Assembly: GCA_022821265.1 (NCBI GenBank)
Contig: JAJEDW010000325.1
Span: 1-32,786, forward strand
DNA: 32,786 nucleotides
Direction of reading: 5' to 3'
Origin: Acidobacteriota bacterium
GTDB lineage: Bacteria; Acidobacteriota; Terriglobia; 20CM-2-55-15
The notes beneath the pieces were generated by a model. The model did not search any database and was not told where the DNA came from. It worked only from the letters and a program-made list of their open reading frames with translations. Positions 8,080 through 15,097 of the stretch are shown in pieces (positions within the stretch are counted from its first letter, which is position 1; each line of letters opens with the position of its first letter). A program made the translations under genes and the position numbers.

Positions 8080-8783
8080 ACGCGTCGGCCCGAAACAGCG
8101 CCGAACCGCGCCGGCGCGGCTTCCGGCGGCGCCTGAAGATCGCGTTGGCCGCCTCGGCCGGATACTGGGCCATCCGTCTTGTCGGACGAACCATCCGTTG
8201 GGAAACCGAGGGCCTCGAGCATCTCGACGCGATCCACGCGTCCGGCCAGGCGGCGATCTTCGCGTTCTGGCACGGACGCATCGTGCCCGCGACGTGGTAT
8301 TTTCGCGGCCGGGGCATCGTCGTCATGATCAGCATGAACGTCGACGGCGAGATGATCGCGCGGGTGATCGAACGGCTGGGATACGCCACGGCGCGCGGTT
8401 CGAGTTCCCGCGGCGGGTTCCGCGCCCTGGCGGAAATGGCCGCGGCCGTCCGCCGCGGCCGGGACGTCGGCTTCAGCGTGGACGGGCCGCGCGGACCCCG
8501 TCATGTCGCCAAGCCGGGCGCGGCCATCCTGGCGCGCGAGACCGGGGCGGCCATCTTCTGCTTTCACGTGGCCATGAAACGGAAGCTCCAGCTTCGCAGT
8601 TGGGACCGGTTCCAGGTTCCGCTCCCGTTCACGCGCGCGCGCGTTTTCGGGGCGCCGCCGATCCGCGTCGACGCCGGCGCCGGATCCGACGCCGTCCGCG
8701 CCGCCCGCGAACGCATGCAGGCCGCGCTCGATGCGCTCCGGGAACGGGGCGACGGCTGGGAGGCGGCGGGCCGACGCTTGTGA
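8076..8783 (+). CDS. DUF374 family lysophospholipid acyltransferase-like protein
   Basis: The protein shows the DUF374 core: FAFWHGRIVPATWYF, VVMISMNVDGEMIARVIERLGY, ARGSSSRGGFRAL, and FSVDGPRGPRHVAKPGAAILA. DUF374 is related to the LPLAT/LpxL-type acyltransferases, so it may acylate a lipid A-like or phospholipid precursor at the inner membrane. The best start is TTG at 8076, which overlaps the YHS gene's stop and leaves 235 aa, beginning with a basic Arg-rich stretch and then a hydrophobic helix. The track's ATG 8037 would lie inside the YHS gene. No Shine-Dalgarno site is obvious, consistent with translational coupling. Confidence 0.85.
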   Translation: MNASARNSAEPRRRGFRRRLKIALAASAGYWAIRLVGRTIRWETEGLEHLDAIHASGQAAIFAFWHGRIVPATWYFRGRGIVVMISMNVDGEMIARVIERLGYATARGSSSRGGFRALAEMAAAVRRGRDVGFSVDGPRGPRHVAKPGAAILARETGAAIFCFHVAMKRKLQLRSWDRFQVPLPFTRARVFGAPPIRVDAGAGSDAVRAARERMQAALDALRERGDGWEAAGRRL

Positions 8784-8865
8784 ATGCCCGGCGCGGTGGT
8801 GTAACGTTGAGGGTTGGATACATGACAAAGTTGATCGACTTGAATCATTTTCAGGCGGGAGAACG

Positions 8866-10029
8866 ATGAGTCCCAATTTCAACGATCTGCTGGCAGGCGT
8901 GAAGCGCGAGATCGACGAGGTCGCTCCGAGCGACGTGCAGAAGGGGCTGGGCCGCCCGCGCGACTTCGCGCTCCTGGACGTTCGCGAAAAGGACGAGTGG
9001 GACCAGGGGCATATCGACGGCGCCCTGTTCCTGCCGCGCGGTTTCCTCGAGGTCAAGGTGGAGAAGCTTCTCCAGGACAAGGACCAGCCGGTCGTCGTGT
9101 ACTGCGCCGGCGGCGTCCGCTCCGCGTTCGCGGCCAAGAGCCTGCGTGAACTGGGCTACCGGAACGTCCGTTCGATGGCGGGCGGCATCCGTGACTGGAA
9201 GGACCTCGGTTTTCCCCTGGTCGTTCCCGAAACCGTCGACAAGGACCGCATGGCGCGTTACAGCCGCCACCTATTGATTCCTGAAGTAGGTGAAGAAGGA
9301 CAGCTCAAGCTATTCAAAAGCAAGGTCTTGCTCGTCGGAGCCGGCGGCTTGGGCTCTCCGGCCGCGCTGTATCTGGCGGCTTCGGGCGTCGGCACGCTCG
9401 GCCTGGTCGACGACGACGTGGTGGACGAATCGAACCTGCAACGGCAAATTCTCCACTGGACGTCGTCGATCGGCACGCCCAAGACCGATTCGGGACGCCG
9501 AACGTTGTTCGAGGTCAATCCCGACGTGAAGGTCCGGACGCACAACATGCGTCTGAACGCCTCGAACGTGGAAGAGGTCTTCGCCGGCTACGACGTCATC
9601 GTCAGCGGATCGGACAACTTCCAGACGGCCTACCTGGTCAACGACGCGGCCGTCCTGCTCGGCAAGCCGGTCGCCTACGGCAGCATCTTCCGCTTCGAGG
9701 GGCAGGCGTCCACGTTCATTCCCCGCCAGGGGCCGTGCTACCGCTGCCTCTACGCGGCGGCGACGCCGCCCGAGCTGGCTCCCAGCTGCGCCGAGGCGGG
9801 CGTCCTGGGCGTGCTCCCCGGAACCATCGGGATGATCCAGGCCACCGAGGCCATCAAGCTCCTGCTCGGCATCGGCGAACCGTTGGCGGGCCGGTTGCTC
9901 GTCTACGACGCCCTGGAGCAGTCCTTCCGCGAGTTCAAGGTCCGCCGGGACCCGGAGTGCCTCACCTGCGGCGAGAACGCGCGCATCGAGCTGGCGGACG
10001 GCCCCGACGCCATGTGCGCGACGGGATGA
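8866..10029 (+). CDS. moeB: Rhodanese-MoeB/ThiF fusion (sulfur-carrier adenylyltransferase)
   Basis: The start ATG 8866 follows GGCGGGAGAACG and gives 387 aa. Residues about 20-118 form a rhodanese domain with persulfide loop CAGGVRS (Cys80). Residues 125-387 form an E1-like MoeB/ThiF domain: ARYSRHLLIPEVGEEGQ, the ATP loop GAGGLGSP (158-165), LVDDDVVDESNLQRQ, CYRC (291-294) and a second CxxC near the end (CLTC), which would hold zinc. Such proteins adenylate the C-terminal glycine of MoaD or ThiS and pass sulfur from the rhodanese cysteine. Here the rhodanese is N-terminal, the reverse of MoeZ/MOCS3. No sulfur carrier is encoded nearby. It overlaps the next gene by ATGA. Whether it serves molybdopterin, thiamine or another thiocarboxylate pathway is open. 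Confidence 0.92.
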   Translation: MSPNFNDLLAGVKREIDEVAPSDVQKGLGRPRDFALLDVREKDEWDQGHIDGALFLPRGFLEVKVEKLLQDKDQPVVVYCAGGVRSAFAAKSLRELGYRNVRSMAGGIRDWKDLGFPLVVPETVDKDRMARYSRHLLIPEVGEEGQLKLFKSKVLLVGAGGLGSPAALYLAASGVGTLGLVDDDVVDESNLQRQILHWTSSIGTPKTDSGRRTLFEVNPDVKVRTHNMRLNASNVEEVFAGYDVIVSGSDNFQTAYLVNDAAVLLGKPVAYGSIFRFEGQASTFIPRQGPCYRCLYAAATPPELAPSCAEAGVLGVLPGTIGMIQATEAIKLLLGIGEPLAGRLLVYDALEQSFREFKVRRDPECLTCGENARIELADGPDAMCATG

Positions 10030-10460
10030 AGCCGGGTTCGCCTGCCCGGCGGATCGAGGTCGGCGATTTCACATACTGCCGCTCGGCCTACCATCGCGAT
10101 CAACTCGACATCCCGACCGACGCCGGCCTTGTCCTGGAGGTCAAGCGCAACCATTACCGTCTGCTCTACGGCGGGAACCGCTGCTTCTGGCTGCCGGGAC
10201 ACACGCTGGCCCGGCTCGACGGCGACGTGAACACACGGACGCTGGCGGGCCGCCTGCACTGGATCATCAAGCGCTTCGGCGCTCACGATTGCGAGTTGCG
10301 GGTCGATGACGACCTTTGTCAGGCCACGATGCGGGTGACGGCCATCGACGATCGGTCCGTCGACGCGCTTCGCGCGCTGTTGGAGGCGGACTTCCTCGGC
10401 CTGTCGCTGGCCCCGGAGGGCATGGCCTTCATGCTGGCCGAAGTCCGGTTTCGCCGGTAG
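10026..10460 (+). CDS. Conserved-looking hypothetical protein, coupled to moeB
   Basis: I do not recognise this 144-aa protein. Its ATG at 10026 overlaps the moeB stop codon (ATGA). The N-terminal half has the segments FTYCRSAYHRDQL and VKRNHYRLLYGGNRCFWLPG, and the C-terminal half looks alpha/beta, ending FMLAEVRFRR. There is no signal peptide or membrane segment. It has two cysteines and several His residues but no clear metal motif. The codon use matches the neighbours, so it is a real gene rather than a shadow. The translational coupling hints at a function with the rhodanese-MoeB fusion. Its last 32 bases overlap the end of mqnE on the other strand. Confidence 0.75.
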   Translation: MKPGSPARRIEVGDFTYCRSAYHRDQLDIPTDAGLVLEVKRNHYRLLYGGNRCFWLPGHTLARLDGDVNTRTLAGRLHWIIKRFGAHDCELRVDDDLCQATMRVTAIDDRSVDALRALLEADFLGLSLAPEGMAFMLAEVRFRR

Positions 10461-11559
10461 GCGCGGGAGCGGCGCGGTCCGCGCCCGCCGCCACCGGATG
10501 GTAGAGCGTGTCGCGCTCGATGGGTGTCCGGCCGGCGGCGCGGATCAGGCTCTCGATCTGGGCGCGCGTCATGCCCAGTCCCGCCTCCCCGCCGGCCCCC
10601 TGGATGATCCGCTCTTCGACGATCGTCCCGTCCAGGTCGTCGGCGCCGAAACCCAGGGCCACCTGCGCCAGCTCCGGCGTCAGCGTGACCCAGTACGCCT
10701 TGATGTGCTGGACGTTGTCGAGTATCAGCCTGGCCACCGCGATCGTCTTCAGATCGTCGGTGCCCGTCGTCGGGGGCAGGTCGCTGTAGAACGTGTTCTC
10801 CGGATGGAACGCCAACGGGATCAGGCAGTTGAAGCCGCCGGTCGCGTCCTGGAGCGTCCTCAGCCGGATCAGGTGATCGACGCGCTCGTCGATGGTCTCG
10901 ATGTGGCCGTAGAGCATCGTGGCGTTCGAACGGACCCCGGCGGCGTGGACCGCCCGCGCGACCTCGAGCCAGCGCGCGCCCGAAATCTTGTGGCCGGCGA
11001 TCAGCGGCCGCGCGCGTTCCGAGAAGATCTCGGCGCCGCCGCCGGGACAGCTTCCCAGGCCGGCGTCCTTCAGCCTCTCGATCACCCATTCCACGGGCCG
11101 CTTCGAGATCCGGCTCAGGAAATCGATCTCCACCATCGTGAACGCCTTCAGGTGAACCGTCGGGAAGCGTTCCCTCAGGCCTTCGAGCAGGTCGGTGTAG
11201 TAGGCGAAGGGCAGCGCGGGATTGAGCCCGCCGACGATGTGGAACTCGGTGACGCCCGAGTGGTACTTCTGCGCGGCGAACTGGAAGACCTGCTCCAGCG
11301 ACATCGTGTAGCCGCCCGGCTCGCCCGGTTTCCGGGCGTAAGCGCCCTGGCAGAGCTGGCAGTCGATGGCGCAGACGTTGGTATAGTTGATGTGGCGGTT
11401 GACGTTGAAGTAGACGCGGTCCCCGTTCAGCCGCGTGCGAACGGTGTCGGCCAGTCGACCGAGTCCGTGGATGTCGTCGGTCTCGTACAGGGCCACGCCG
11501 TCGGCGAGCGTGAGCCGCTCGCCTCGCTGGACCTTGTCGACGATCGCGGAGTCGATCAT
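10429..11559 (-). CDS. mqnE: Aminodeoxyfutalosine synthase, radical SAM
   Basis: MqnE adds a SAM-derived adenosyl radical to 3-[(1-carboxyvinyl)oxy]benzoate to make aminofutalosine in the futalosine route to menaquinone. The 376-aa protein has the radical SAM cluster motif CAIDCQLC (CX3CX2C, residues 63-70) after the typical lead-in VNRHINYTNV, then KPGEPGGYTMS, FHIVGGLNPALPF and a C-terminal TIM-barrel half with HPENTFYSDLPPTTG. The related enzyme MqnC/CofH shares the fold, but the KPGE..GYT segment and context favour MqnE. The ATG at 11559 follows a perfect TATAAT by eight bases, so the transcript should be nearly leaderless. It lies directly downstream of thiO on the same strand. Other mqn genes are not in the window. 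Confidence 0.9.
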   Translation of the reverse strand: MIDSAIVDKVQRGERLTLADGVALYETDDIHGLGRLADTVRTRLNGDRVYFNVNRHINYTNVCAIDCQLCQGAYARKPGEPGGYTMSLEQVFQFAAQKYHSGVTEFHIVGGLNPALPFAYYTDLLEGLRERFPTVHLKAFTMVEIDFLSRISKRPVEWVIERLKDAGLGSCPGGGAEIFSERARPLIAGHKISGARWLEVARAVHAAGVRSNATMLYGHIETIDERVDHLIRLRTLQDATGGFNCLIPLAFHPENTFYSDLPPTTGTDDLKTIAVARLILDNVQHIKAYWVTLTPELAQVALGFGADDLDGTIVEERIIQGAGGEAGLGMTRAQIESLIRAAGRTPIERDTLYHPVAAGADRAAPAPTGETGLRPA

Positions 11560-11573
11560 ATGGGGTGATTATA
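11560..11573 (-). promoter_or_regulatory. TATAAT box immediately before mqnE, overlapping the thiO stop
   Basis: On the minus strand a consensus TATAAT (11573 to 11568) ends eight bases before the mqnE ATG. The TAA stop of thiO (11571 to 11569) is part of the box. No -35 match was seen in the thiO coding end. The predicted transcript would have a leader of about two bases. Confidence 0.55.
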
Positions 11574-12690
11574 CCCTGTCGGCGGGAACGGACTCGGGCA
11601 ACCGCGCCGGTGTGAACGCCCCCGCATAGGATGCCGCCGGATCGCCGGCAAGGGCGGCCCGGACGATCTCCGCCGTGGCGGGGGCCAGCAGGATCCCGTT
11701 TCGATAATGCCCCAGCGCGTAGTACAGGCCGTCGGGCCCCGCCTCGCCGATGGCCGGCAAGCCATCCGGGGTCATCGGCCGCAGTCCGGTCCAGGTCTCC
11801 TCGATCGGGAACGCGCCCACGGCGGCCGCCATTCGCCGCGCGCCGTCGATCAGGGCGGCCACGCCGCCCGCCGTGACATTGCGGTCGAAGCCCGCATCCT
11901 CGTCCGTGCCCCCGACGATCAGGGCGTCGTCGTTTCGCGGGACCAGGTAGAGATGACGCCAGCGGACGATGCGCCGAACGCGCGGGCCCGGCATCCGAAG
12001 CGACAGGATCTGGCCTTTCCGGGGCCGAATCTCGACTCGGGGCGCCAGCCCGTCGATCGAAGACGACCACGCCCCGGCGGCGACGACGACCGTGGGCGCA
12101 TGGATCTCGGTGGTTCCGACCCGGACGCCGCGAACGGCGTCCCCGGCGGCGAGGACCGCGGCGGCGCCGGCGCCGGAAGCCACGTCCACGCCCCGCAGCA
12201 TGCAGGACCGTTCCAGCGCGTCCAGCAACCGGCGCGGCCGGACCTGGTGGTCCCCCGGACAGAAGAACCCGCCGGCGACCTCCAGCGTGAGCAGCGGCTC
12301 GAGACGCGCCACCGCGTCCGGGTCCAGCAGCTCGGCGTCCAGCCCGATGCGCCGCTGCCAGGCCGCGCGCCGCCCGAGGGCGTCCCACTCCTCGGCGCCG
12401 GAGGCCAGCACGAGAACGCCGTCCTCGCGATACTCCACGTCGATGCCGGTCTCGTCCCGAAGCTCCGAGACCCAACCGGGGTACATCGACATGCTGTCCA
12501 GACCGAACCGGAAGAGCGCCCCGTCCTCCTCGGCTTCGCTCTGGGGGCACAGCATGCCCGCCGCGGCCCACGACGCCTGCCGGCCGGGGCGGTCTCTCTC
12601 GACGAGAAGGACGGAACGCTCCGGTGCCAGCGCCCGCGCGACGGCCATGCCGACCGCCCCGCCTCCGACGACGATCACATCGTGTGACAT
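11569..12690 (-). CDS. thiO: Glycine oxidase ThiO (FAD-dependent)
   Basis: ThiO oxidises glycine to the imine used for the thiazole ring of thiamine. The 373-aa protein has an N-terminal FAD dinucleotide-binding motif VVGGGAVGMAVA, the segment RQASWAAAGML near the flavin, a DAO-type substrate domain, and the C-terminal ThiO hallmark GHYRNGILLAPATAEIV after TWTGLRPMTPDGLPAIG. Length and motifs match ThiO rather than D-amino-acid oxidases. It is the upstream neighbour of mqnE and ends inside the mqnE -10 box. The facing rhodanese-ThiF fusion (8866-10029) could supply sulfur to the same thiazole pathway, but thiS and thiG are not seen. Confidence 0.9.
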   Translation of the reverse strand: MSHDVIVVGGGAVGMAVARALAPERSVLLVERDRPGRQASWAAAGMLCPQSEAEEDGALFRFGLDSMSMYPGWVSELRDETGIDVEYREDGVLVLASGAEEWDALGRRAAWQRRIGLDAELLDPDAVARLEPLLTLEVAGGFFCPGDHQVRPRRLLDALERSCMLRGVDVASGAGAAAVLAAGDAVRGVRVGTTEIHAPTVVVAAGAWSSSIDGLAPRVEIRPRKGQILSLRMPGPRVRRIVRWRHLYLVPRNDDALIVGGTDEDAGFDRNVTAGGVAALIDGARRMAAAVGAFPIEETWTGLRPMTPDGLPAIGEAGPDGLYYALGHYRNGILLAPATAEIVRAALAGDPAASYAGAFTPARLPESVPADRV

Positions 12691-12705
12691 GAGCCGCCTA
12701 TTCTA
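12691..12705 (-). promoter_or_regulatory. TAGAAT box nine bases before thiO
   Basis: On the minus strand TAGAAT (12705 to 12700) is followed by nine bases and then the thiO ATG at 12690. The AGGCGG in the spacer could act as a weak ribosome site if the transcript started further upstream. Placement matches the other near-leaderless promoters in this window. Confidence 0.5.
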
Positions 12706-13034
12706 ACCGATCGCGCCGGCCCGGCCGGCCGGCCGCGGGCCACTCGGAACCGTGTTACCGTGGTAGTGTCGTATCCCATAAATTCGCTGCCGAAGTCGGG
12801 GGCGGTCATTGGGCCAAGCGATCGCCTGCGGGTTCGGGCGTTTCCGATGATTGGGGCCGATGCTCAGACCTCTAAGTCACTGAGACCATTGTCATATGCT
12901 CAACTGGACCCGCGGCGTCCCGCGCCGCGGGTGGACAACGCGGCGCGAGCCGCGGCGTCAGTTCAAGAAAACAGACCCACTGAAACGATGCCAAGAACTT
13001 GCGGGACGCCACAGTAGCTGCCTGGACGAATCCC
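12706..13034. other. Gene-free, AT-richer divergent intergenic region with two hairpins
   Basis: These 329 bases separate divergent thiO and a HAD gene. GC bias is clearly lower than in the coding regions from 12760 to 13030. A GC-rich hairpin lies at 12718-12741 (GGCCCG/CGGGCC arms around a GGCC-repeat loop). A perfect 10-base stem, ACCCGCGGCG/CGCCGCGGGT with a five-base loop, lies at 12908-12932. Neither is followed by a T run, so they are not standard intrinsic terminators. A short direct repeat ACCGTG occurs twice near 12750. The 85-codon frame at 12760 lacks the GC-rich third positions of local genes and is not accepted. Confidence 0.5.
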
Positions 13035-13727
13035 ATGTTCAAAGCCTTCATTTTCGACTTCAACGGGGTTCTGGCCGACGACGAGCCGGTGCACATGGAG
13101 GCGTTCCGGTCCGTCGCCGAACGCGAGGGCATGCGGGTCACCGAGGCGGAGTACTTCGAGCGCTACCTCCCGTTTACCGACCGCGAGCTGTTCGGAACGC
13201 TCTTCGCCGACCGGGACCGCCCGCTCGAGCCTCACCGGCTTGACGCTCTCGTCCACGACAAGGCCCGTCACTACCACCGGATCCTGAAAGAGCGCGGCCA
13301 GTCCGACGGGCGGTCCATTCTCTTCCCCGGCGCCGGGGCGGCCGTCGAGGCCGCCGGCCGACGCGGGCCCCTGGCCATCGCATCCGGCGCCCGGCGCGAG
13401 GAGATCGATTTCGTTCTGGAAGCCGGGGGCCTCCGGGACCGGTTCACGGTCGTCGTGGCGGCCGAGGACGTGGAGCGCGGCAAACCGGATCCCGAGGCCT
13501 TCCTGAAGGCCGCCGAATGGGTGACGGCCCCGGGCGATTCCGCCTCGTCCGGTGCGTGCCTGGCGATCGAGGACTCCGCCGGCGGCATCCGCGCCGCCAA
13601 GGCGGCCGGCCTTCCCTGCCTGGCGGTCGAACACTCCTACGACCGGTCGCGGCTGGGCGACGCCGACTGGGTGATCCCGTCCATCGCGGATCTCGGCGGC
13701 TGGCTCGCCCGGGAGACCGGGCCGTGA
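13035..13727 (+). CDS. HAD family hydrolase with altered motif I (DFNGV)
   Basis: The ATG at 13035 gives 230 aa in a beta-phosphoglucomutase/CbbY-like HAD layout: motif I IFDFNGVLADDEP, an alpha-helical cap, motif II IASGARREE, motif III near GKPDPEAFL, and motif IV AIEDSAGGIRAAKAAG. The nucleophile Asp8 is present, but the second aspartate of DxD, the general acid/base, is Asn10. Phosphatase turnover would be expected to suffer, so it could be a phosphotransferase variant, a slow enzyme or a binding protein. The track start 12999 lies in intergenic DNA. Its stop codon overlaps the GTG of the next gene (GTGA), making it the head of a three-gene coupled set. Confidence 0.88.
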   Translation: MFKAFIFDFNGVLADDEPVHMEAFRSVAEREGMRVTEAEYFERYLPFTDRELFGTLFADRDRPLEPHRLDALVHDKARHYHRILKERGQSDGRSILFPGAGAAVEAAGRRGPLAIASGARREEIDFVLEAGGLRDRFTVVVAAEDVERGKPDPEAFLKAAEWVTAPGDSASSGACLAIEDSAGGIRAAKAAGLPCLAVEHSYDRSRLGDADWVIPSIADLGGWLARETGP

Positions 13728-14554
13728 CGGCACGGTCGCGCAAGACCTTCGAGGAACTCGTCACGCTGCCCGATCTGGCGATACCGATCGCCGAAGCGGC
13801 GCTTCTGCTCGCCTGCGAGGAATACCCGCAACTGTCGCTCGGGCCGTACCTGGACCGCCTCGACGACATGGCCGTGGACATCGACGGCCGCCTGAGGGGG
13901 TATCGGTCCCCGCTGGACACGATCGGCGCCATCAACGACGTGCTCTTCGTGGAATACGGCTTCCGAGGGAACAGCACGGACTACTACGACCCGCGCAACA
14001 GCTTTCTCAACGACGTGCTGGACCGGCGGACGGGCATCCCGATCACCCTGTCGGCCGTCTACATGGAGGTCGCCTCGCGCATCGGTTTCCGGATCGAGGG
14101 CGTCGGCATCCCGGGACACTTCATCGTCAAGCATGTCGCAGGCGCCGACGAAACCTTCCTGGACCCGTTCAACTCGGGCGCCGTCCTGACGCGGGAACAG
14201 TGCCTGGAGCTGGTCCGAAGGACGGCGCCCGGCGCGAACGACGCGGAACGCTGGCTCCGGCGCGTCTCGCATCGGCAGATGGTCGCCCGCATGCTCAACA
14301 ACCTGAAGGTCATCTACGTGAACGGCGGCGCCATCGACAAGGCGCTGGTCATGCTGGAGCTGCTGGTGTTGACCGATCCCGCCGAACCCGGACTTTACAA
14401 GGAACGCGGCATGCTCCGGCTGCAGCTCCGTCAGTTCGGACCGGCCGGGCGCGACCTGGACCGATACCTGAAGATCCGTCCGGACGCGCCCGACCAGGAG
14501 GAGATCGGCGACTGCCTCCAGGACATCCGGAGGATCCAGGCCATGATGAACTGA
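13724..14554 (+). CDS. SirB1-type transglutaminase-like/TPR protein
   Basis: The GTG at 13724 overlaps the preceding stop codon and yields 276 aa. The central part reads TGIPITLSAVYMEVASRIGF, then GVGIPGHFIVKH and LDPFNSG, the SirB1 (transglutaminase-like, COG2912) pattern. The region from about residue 190 on has the helix-pair look of TPR repeats (LVMLELLVLTDPAEPGLYKERGML). The catalytic Cys of true transglutaminases is absent at the expected place, as in other SirB1 proteins, so peptidase activity is doubtful. The family's role is poorly known. It is sandwiched between the HAD gene and a SLOG gene, with overlapping junctions on both sides. Confidence 0.88.
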   Translation: MTARSRKTFEELVTLPDLAIPIAEAALLLACEEYPQLSLGPYLDRLDDMAVDIDGRLRGYRSPLDTIGAINDVLFVEYGFRGNSTDYYDPRNSFLNDVLDRRTGIPITLSAVYMEVASRIGFRIEGVGIPGHFIVKHVAGADETFLDPFNSGAVLTREQCLELVRRTAPGANDAERWLRRVSHRQMVARMLNNLKVIYVNGGAIDKALVMLELLVLTDPAEPGLYKERGMLRLQLRQFGPAGRDLDRYLKIRPDAPDQEEIGDCLQDIRRIQAMMN

Positions 14555-15054
14555 TGGACCGGGCGGAAAGACCTCTTCGGATCGGCGTCATGGGGCCGGG
14601 CGAATGCCGACCGGACACGGCGGCGCTGGCCGAGCGCGTCGGCCGGCGGATCGCCGAGGCCGGCGCGGTGCTCGTCACCGGCGGCCGGGGGGGCGTGATG
14701 GAAGCCGCGTCCCGGGGCGCCGCCCGGGCCGGCGGGATCGTCGTCGGCATTCTGCCCGGGGACGAGGAACACACCGCCAACCCGTTCGTCACGATACCGG
14801 TCGTCACCGGCATGGGCGAGGCCCGGAACGCGATCAACGTCCTCACCGCCCACGCCGTCATCGCGATCGAAGGCGGTCCCGGAACGTTGTCCGAGATCGC
14901 CCTGGCCGCCAAGACCGGCACCCCCCTGGTCGGGCTCCGGACCTGGCGCGCCGCGACGGATTCGGCTCGGATCGACATGCATCGGGCCGACGGCGCGGAC
15001 GAGGCGGTCGCCCGAGCGCTCGCGCTGGCCGATCCGGAGAACCGCGCGTGCTGA
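14554..15054 (+). CDS. TIGR00725-like SLOG/LOG-related nucleotide-binding protein
   Basis: This 166-aa protein has a Rossmann-like SLOG fold: IGVMGPGECRPD at the start, then VTGGRGGVMEAASRGA and the phosphate loop region AIEGGPGTLSEIALA. It resembles the TIGR00725 family, related to LOG cytokinin-riboside phosphoribohydrolases and DprA. The GG..GVMEA and GGPGTLSE motifs suggest binding, and perhaps N-glycosidic cleavage, of a nucleotide; the natural substrate is not established. The ATG at 14554 overlaps the previous stop codon by one base (TGATG). The track's version extends back inside the SirB1 gene and is not the real start. Confidence 0.87.
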   Translation: MDRAERPLRIGVMGPGECRPDTAALAERVGRRIAEAGAVLVTGGRGGVMEAASRGAARAGGIVVGILPGDEEHTANPFVTIPVVTGMGEARNAINVLTAHAVIAIEGGPGTLSEIALAAKTGTPLVGLRTWRAATDSARIDMHRADGADEAVARALALADPENRAC

Positions 15055-15097
15055 GGACCCGGAAGAACCGCGGCCGGCTTCGCTTGGAGCACTTATC

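Noticed and set aside
10319-12571. 750-codon minus-strand frame over thiO and mqnE
   Set aside because: It shares the strand but not the frame of two clear enzymes, and its translation is Arg/Gly/Pro-rich low complexity, as expected for a shadow.
12908-12932. Intrinsic terminator
   Set aside because: The stem is strong but no T run follows on either strand, and both flanking genes are transcribed away from it.
12760-13017. 85-codon GTG frame in the intergenic region
   Set aside because: Third codon positions are not GC-rich as in local genes, no ribosome site is present, and no motif was recognised.
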